This document shows positions 60,795 to 64,000 of a DNA stretch of 64,000 nt, in pieces. Position 1 is the first letter of the stretch; every line of letters starts with the position of its first letter. Under the pieces are notes generated by a model. The model saw nothing but the letters and a program-made list of their open reading frames with translations. It did not search any database and was not told the origin of the DNA. Both the position numbers and the translations under genes were made by a program. The DNA is from Fusibacter_A sp965140735 (GTDB lineage Bacteria; Bacillota; Clostridia; Peptostreptococcales; Acidaminobacteraceae). Where the stretch lies: assembly GCA_965140735.1 (NCBI GenBank), contig OZ223306.1, positions 4,588,001-4,652,000 of the forward strand, read 5' to 3'.

Positions 60795-62960
60795 ATGAAC
60801 TTAAAAAAGAAAATATACCTTATCTTATTTGTGATAAGTTTAATAGCGACAGGAACTATGTTGTGGAGTCGTATAAATGTTGAAAATCAAGCTAAAACTG
60901 TTGATATCATTGCAGATTATCATGAGTTTTCCCTCTTTGCAGATCAATTGGGGATAACGGATGCCGAAATGTTTAAAACGCTTTCTGAGTCTGGTATTTC
61001 AAGTGTTGCACTTAATGAGGATTCCCTCTATAGTTTAGTAAACGAACAGAAACCAATAGAATATGATTTACTGTCAAATGTAAAAAAAGATTTGGAGTGG
61101 CAAACGTTTTATGGCAGCCAAGCAGGTACATTTCTTAAAGCGGATGAGAACAAGTATGATATGGTTGTAAGAACTTATGATCAAGCACTCTTTGATCGTT
61201 TATCTAAGGCCATAGAAGCACGCTATGATGTTGGCTTTTATGAATTTTTTGATGAAGATGTCAACACAATTGTGTTAAAGGGGACTATGGAAGACCTATA
61301 CTACACAGAAGATAGTCGCTATAAAGATATACTCGCCAGAGGCGTGAAACTTCCAAGAGTAGAAGTCTCATCTGCACTTGAAGATATTGGATTAGGGTTT
61401 GATCCAGAGAAGATTGAAAGTATTAAATCAAGTGGTTTACCCATTAATCTGAGACCGATAAATTTTGGTAGAGCAAGTACCAACATTGCGAAAGCCTATT
61501 TTGACGATGTCAAAAAATACGATGAAGAACCCATGGAAATTATTTTTGCTGGGAAATCTGTGTTAGGTTTTGAGGAAGATGTTAGAAATTATGATCCACT
61601 TTTATACAAAACACTTGTTGATAAGAATATACCGATTGCGCTTATTGAATCCTCAGTACAAAGAGGGCATTCTGAACAATACGGATTGACGCATTTGGCA
61701 AAAGACCTCAACTATAATGTTGTACGCGTTTTTCCTGTGATTGAATATATTCAAAAGCGTTATAATTATTTAGATTATTACACAGGTTCAATTGAGATTG
61801 AAAATACGCTTTACAGAGCGATTACAGAACGTAATATAAGAGCGATCTATTTTAGACCTTATAAAGAAACGAATTTCACTTATTATAAAGTGCTTGATGA
61901 TTATAAACCTATGTTTGAGGCACTTGAAAAGCGTCTTGAGCCACATGGTATAACACTTGGAAGACCTAGTGTCATGCCGTATCACTCAGTTTCACCTATT
62001 TTAATAATGTTATCGGCTTTTGGTCTTTTAGTTCTTGGATTGATTGCGCTTAAATTAATTTTGGATATCAATGAAAAATTTGAATGGGTCTTATTTATTT
62101 TAGGGATGCTCTTTATTCCCTTAAGTGTATTTATCATTCCAAATCTCAGTGTGGAGTTATATGCATTTGCAGCAGCTAATATATATCCAACAATAGCGAT
62201 TGTCTTTTTTATCGAGTATATAAAAGATATTTTACTGAGTACCAAGTTCTACACATTAAAAGGGATCATTGTCAAGGCGACAGTTGGTTTAACAGCGATT
62301 GTGATGCTCTGTTTAATTGGTGGGCTCACTGTAGGTGCCATTATGTCTAGATCAGATTACTTAGTGGAAATGAGTTTTTACAGAGGGGTTAAAGCCAGCC
62401 TGCTTTTACCGATGTTCCTCTTTGTAGTGGTGTATATTATCAAATTGGGTTATAGACGTAATGTGCATGATCTTGAGGAAGATACATTTTTTATAGATGA
62501 TCTTAAAGGGTTTTTAGTTGAAAATGTTAAGGTTTATTATTTAGCAATTGCAGTGGTCCTTGCGTTTATTGTTTATATTTATATTGCAAGATCGGGGCAT
62601 GAAACCAATGTAGAAGCTTTAAATATCGAAATTATTTTTAGAAACTTTTTAGAAAATGTCTTGTTGGCGAGACCAAGAACAAAGGAAATTTTGATGGCAT
62701 TCCCAGCGTTTTCAGCAACGGTTTATTTAGCATGTAGAGGCTATCAGCGTATTTTGTTTCCATTTGCATTGACCTCAATGATTGGATTTACTTCTGTAGT
62801 GAACACGTTTTGTCACTCAAGAGCACCGATCTATTTATCCACAGTACGAGAATTAATATCCTTAGCGATGGGCATCGTAATCGGTGTAATTGTTCTCGCT
62901 GTGTTAGAAATTATCAATCGCATCTATGTTGCGTATTTTGGGAGCAAAAAATATGAATAG
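60795..62960 (+). CDS. DUF5693-family polytopic membrane protein
   Basis: A 721-residue protein. An N-terminal membrane helix (about 5-24) is followed by an extracytoplasmic region of about 360 residues with an alpha/beta pattern (LINLRPINFGRA-like GLPINLRPINF, PIALIESSVQRGHSEQYGL, VRVFPVIEYIQKRYNYLDY). The C-terminal ~300 residues hold some eight membrane helices. The family occurs in Clostridia beside csaB, as here, and probably takes part in secondary cell-wall polymer or surface-layer assembly; the activity is unknown. Its stop overlaps the csaB start by eight bases, so translation of the two is coupled. Confidence 0.85.
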   Translation: MNLKKKIYLILFVISLIATGTMLWSRINVENQAKTVDIIADYHEFSLFADQLGITDAEMFKTLSESGISSVALNEDSLYSLVNEQKPIEYDLLSNVKKDLEWQTFYGSQAGTFLKADENKYDMVVRTYDQALFDRLSKAIEARYDVGFYEFFDEDVNTIVLKGTMEDLYYTEDSRYKDILARGVKLPRVEVSSALEDIGLGFDPEKIESIKSSGLPINLRPINFGRASTNIAKAYFDDVKKYDEEPMEIIFAGKSVLGFEEDVRNYDPLLYKTLVDKNIPIALIESSVQRGHSEQYGLTHLAKDLNYNVVRVFPVIEYIQKRYNYLDYYTGSIEIENTLYRAITERNIRAIYFRPYKETNFTYYKVLDDYKPMFEALEKRLEPHGITLGRPSVMPYHSVSPILIMLSAFGLLVLGLIALKLILDINEKFEWVLFILGMLFIPLSVFIIPNLSVELYAFAAANIYPTIAIVFFIEYIKDILLSTKFYTLKGIIVKATVGLTAIVMLCLIGGLTVGAIMSRSDYLVEMSFYRGVKASLLLPMFLFVVVYIIKLGYRRNVHDLEEDTFFIDDLKGFLVENVKVYYLAIAVVLAFIVYIYIARSGHETNVEALNIEIIFRNFLENVLLARPRTKEILMAFPAFSATVYLACRGYQRILFPFALTSMIGFTSVVNTFCHSRAPIYLSTVRELISLAMGIVIGVIVLAVLEIINRIYVAYFGSKKYE

Positions 62961-64000
62961 AGTCGTGATCTCAGGCTTTTATGGATTTCACAATATTGGT
63001 GATGAGGCTATTTTATTAACCTTGACAAAGAAGTTGAAAGATATAAATCCAAATGTTCAAATCACTGTATTATCTAACAATCCAGAAGAGACCATGCAGA
63101 AATTCGATGTTAAAGCCATTAATAGAAGTGATGCTTTAAAAGTCGCAAAAGTTATTATGAAGTGTGATGTGCTCTTAAGTGGTGGCGGGAGTCTTTTACA
63201 GGATGTAACCAGTGCCAGAAGTATTCATTACTATCTGAGTATTATCAGAATGGGTTTGATTTTCAAAAAGAAAGTTTTTCTCATAAGTCACGGTGTAGGG
63301 CCGCTGATTAGAGATTCCAATAAAAAACGTGTAAAACGTATACTCAATAAAGTCCAGGGGATCACCGTAAGAGATGTCAAGTCTTATGAACTTTTGATGT
63401 CAATAGGTGTAAAACCTGAAAAAGCAAAAGTGACAACCGATCCTGTGATGGGGCTTGAGTGTCAACCCCTTGAGGCTGGTGCCAGTATTATAAAAAGGCT
63501 TAATTTAAAAGAGCCTAATCGGAAAAAGCTGGCGATTGCCATTAGACAAAAGGATTTTAGAGACGACGCACATCGTGATTTACTCGTTCAAATGGCGAAC
63601 CGTCTGGCTAAAAAATACAATGTCATTTTTGTGCCTTTTTATTACAAGAATGATACGAAAATTTTTCAAGATATCCATGATAAAACGGATGAACACGTAT
63701 ACTTTATTATCGATAAGTATAACTCTTTGGCATTTTTAAGCCTAATTCAAAATATGGACATGCTTGTGGGATCGAGATTACATTCACTTATATTTTCACT
63801 AGTTGCAGAAGTGCCTTTTATAGGGATTAGTTACGATCCAAAGATTGAAAACTTCCTTGAGACCATACAAATGGCACCCGTGTGTAGTATATATGATTTT
63901 AAGCCAGATGCCATAGAGGCAGAAATTAAAAGGTATGAACAAAATTATGAAATAGTTAAAGCAGAAATAATTCAATCGAAAGCAAATTTGAGAAAATTAC
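62953..64000 (+). CDS. csaB: Polysaccharide pyruvyl transferase CsaB (3' end cut by window edge)
   Basis: At least 349 residues are encoded before the window ends, close to full length for the family. The N-terminus ISGFYGFHNIGDEAILLTL, the LLSGGGSLLQDVTSARSIHYY block, SHGVGP and the C-terminal GSRLHSLIFSLVAEVPFIGISYDPKI are CsaB hallmarks. The enzyme adds ketal pyruvate to secondary cell-wall polysaccharide so that S-layer-homology proteins can bind. The ATG lies inside the end of the DUF5693 gene. No stop codon is reached. Its presence implies an SLH-anchored surface layer in this organism. Confidence 0.94.
   Translation, partial: MNRVVISGFYGFHNIGDEAILLTLTKKLKDINPNVQITVLSNNPEETMQKFDVKAINRSDALKVAKVIMKCDVLLSGGGSLLQDVTSARSIHYYLSIIRMGLIFKKKVFLISHGVGPLIRDSNKKRVKRILNKVQGITVRDVKSYELLMSIGVKPEKAKVTTDPVMGLECQPLEAGASIIKRLNLKEPNRKKLAIAIRQKDFRDDAHRDLLVQMANRLAKKYNVIFVPFYYKNDTKIFQDIHDKTDEHVYFIIDKYNSLAFLSLIQNMDMLVGSRLHSLIFSLVAEVPFIGISYDPKIENFLETIQMAPVCSIYDFKPDAIEAEIKRYEQNYEIVKAEIIQSKANLRKL

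Noticed and set aside
1..64000. CRISPR arrays, insertion sequences, tRNA or rRNA genes
   Set aside because: No regularly spaced repeats, transposase sequences, tRNA cloverleaf with GTTCRA loop, or rRNA segments were seen on either strand.

Overview
The window is AT-rich, densely coded chromosomal DNA of a low-GC Gram-positive anaerobe, most likely a motile member of the Clostridia (a Fusibacter- or Acidaminobacter-like lineage is a guess). The grounds are strong AGGAGG ribosome sites, AddAB rather than RecBCD, the acpS-nnr-alr-mazEF gene order of Firmicutes, an oxygen-independent NrdD/NrdG reductase, ferredoxin-dependent 2-oxoacid oxidoreductase, and Gram-positive-type CIRCE, BirA and NrdR sites. 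No rRNA, tRNA, CRISPR array, insertion sequence or prophage gene was seen.

Layout, 1-20 kb: the end of a chemoreceptor gene with a STAS protein, an aldehyde dehydrogenase, a convergent two-component pair, an alpha/beta hydrolase, a MotA/MotB-like membrane pair, and a secreted phosphodiester glycosidase. Then come a strongly structured non-coding RNA, a small leader ORF and a zinc-ribbon/S4 protein, and a Cache-GGDEF cyclase. The most unusual block follows (13.8-18.6 kb): a five-helix membrane protein, a zinc-ribbon protein kinase, a TerY-like von Willebrand A protein and a PP2C phosphatase. The kinase and phosphatase end in the same ~95-residue module. PrsW, a MarR regulator and a YqfO-like protein close the region.

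Layout, 20-46 kb: an M29 aminopeptidase, KorAB, LrgAB, HtpG under a perfect CIRCE element, a CBS-ACT protein, a membrane GGDEF protein, DUF1461 and TraX membrane proteins, addB-addA, cysQ, cobO, a polyferredoxin with a membrane-anchored repeat protein, a degenerate S41-like membrane protein, a HutD-like protein, and a second two-component system whose kinase carries a long basic N-terminal tail.

Layout, 46-64 kb: two tandem UBA/DUF4342 paralogues, psuK-psuG, a candidate C-rich small RNA, a BirA-controlled bioY-bioB operon, a small alarmone-hydrolase-like HD protein, nrdD-nrdG under tandem NrdR boxes, acpS-nnr-alr-mazE-mazF, a small secreted protein, a DUF5693 membrane protein and csaB, which is cut by the window end.

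The main candidates for undescribed biology are the kinase/VWA/PP2C island with its shared module, the structured RNA next to an RNA-binding-type protein, the orphan ZorAB-like motor pair, and the C-rich small RNA upstream of bioY. All functional assignments come from reading motifs; no database search was run.
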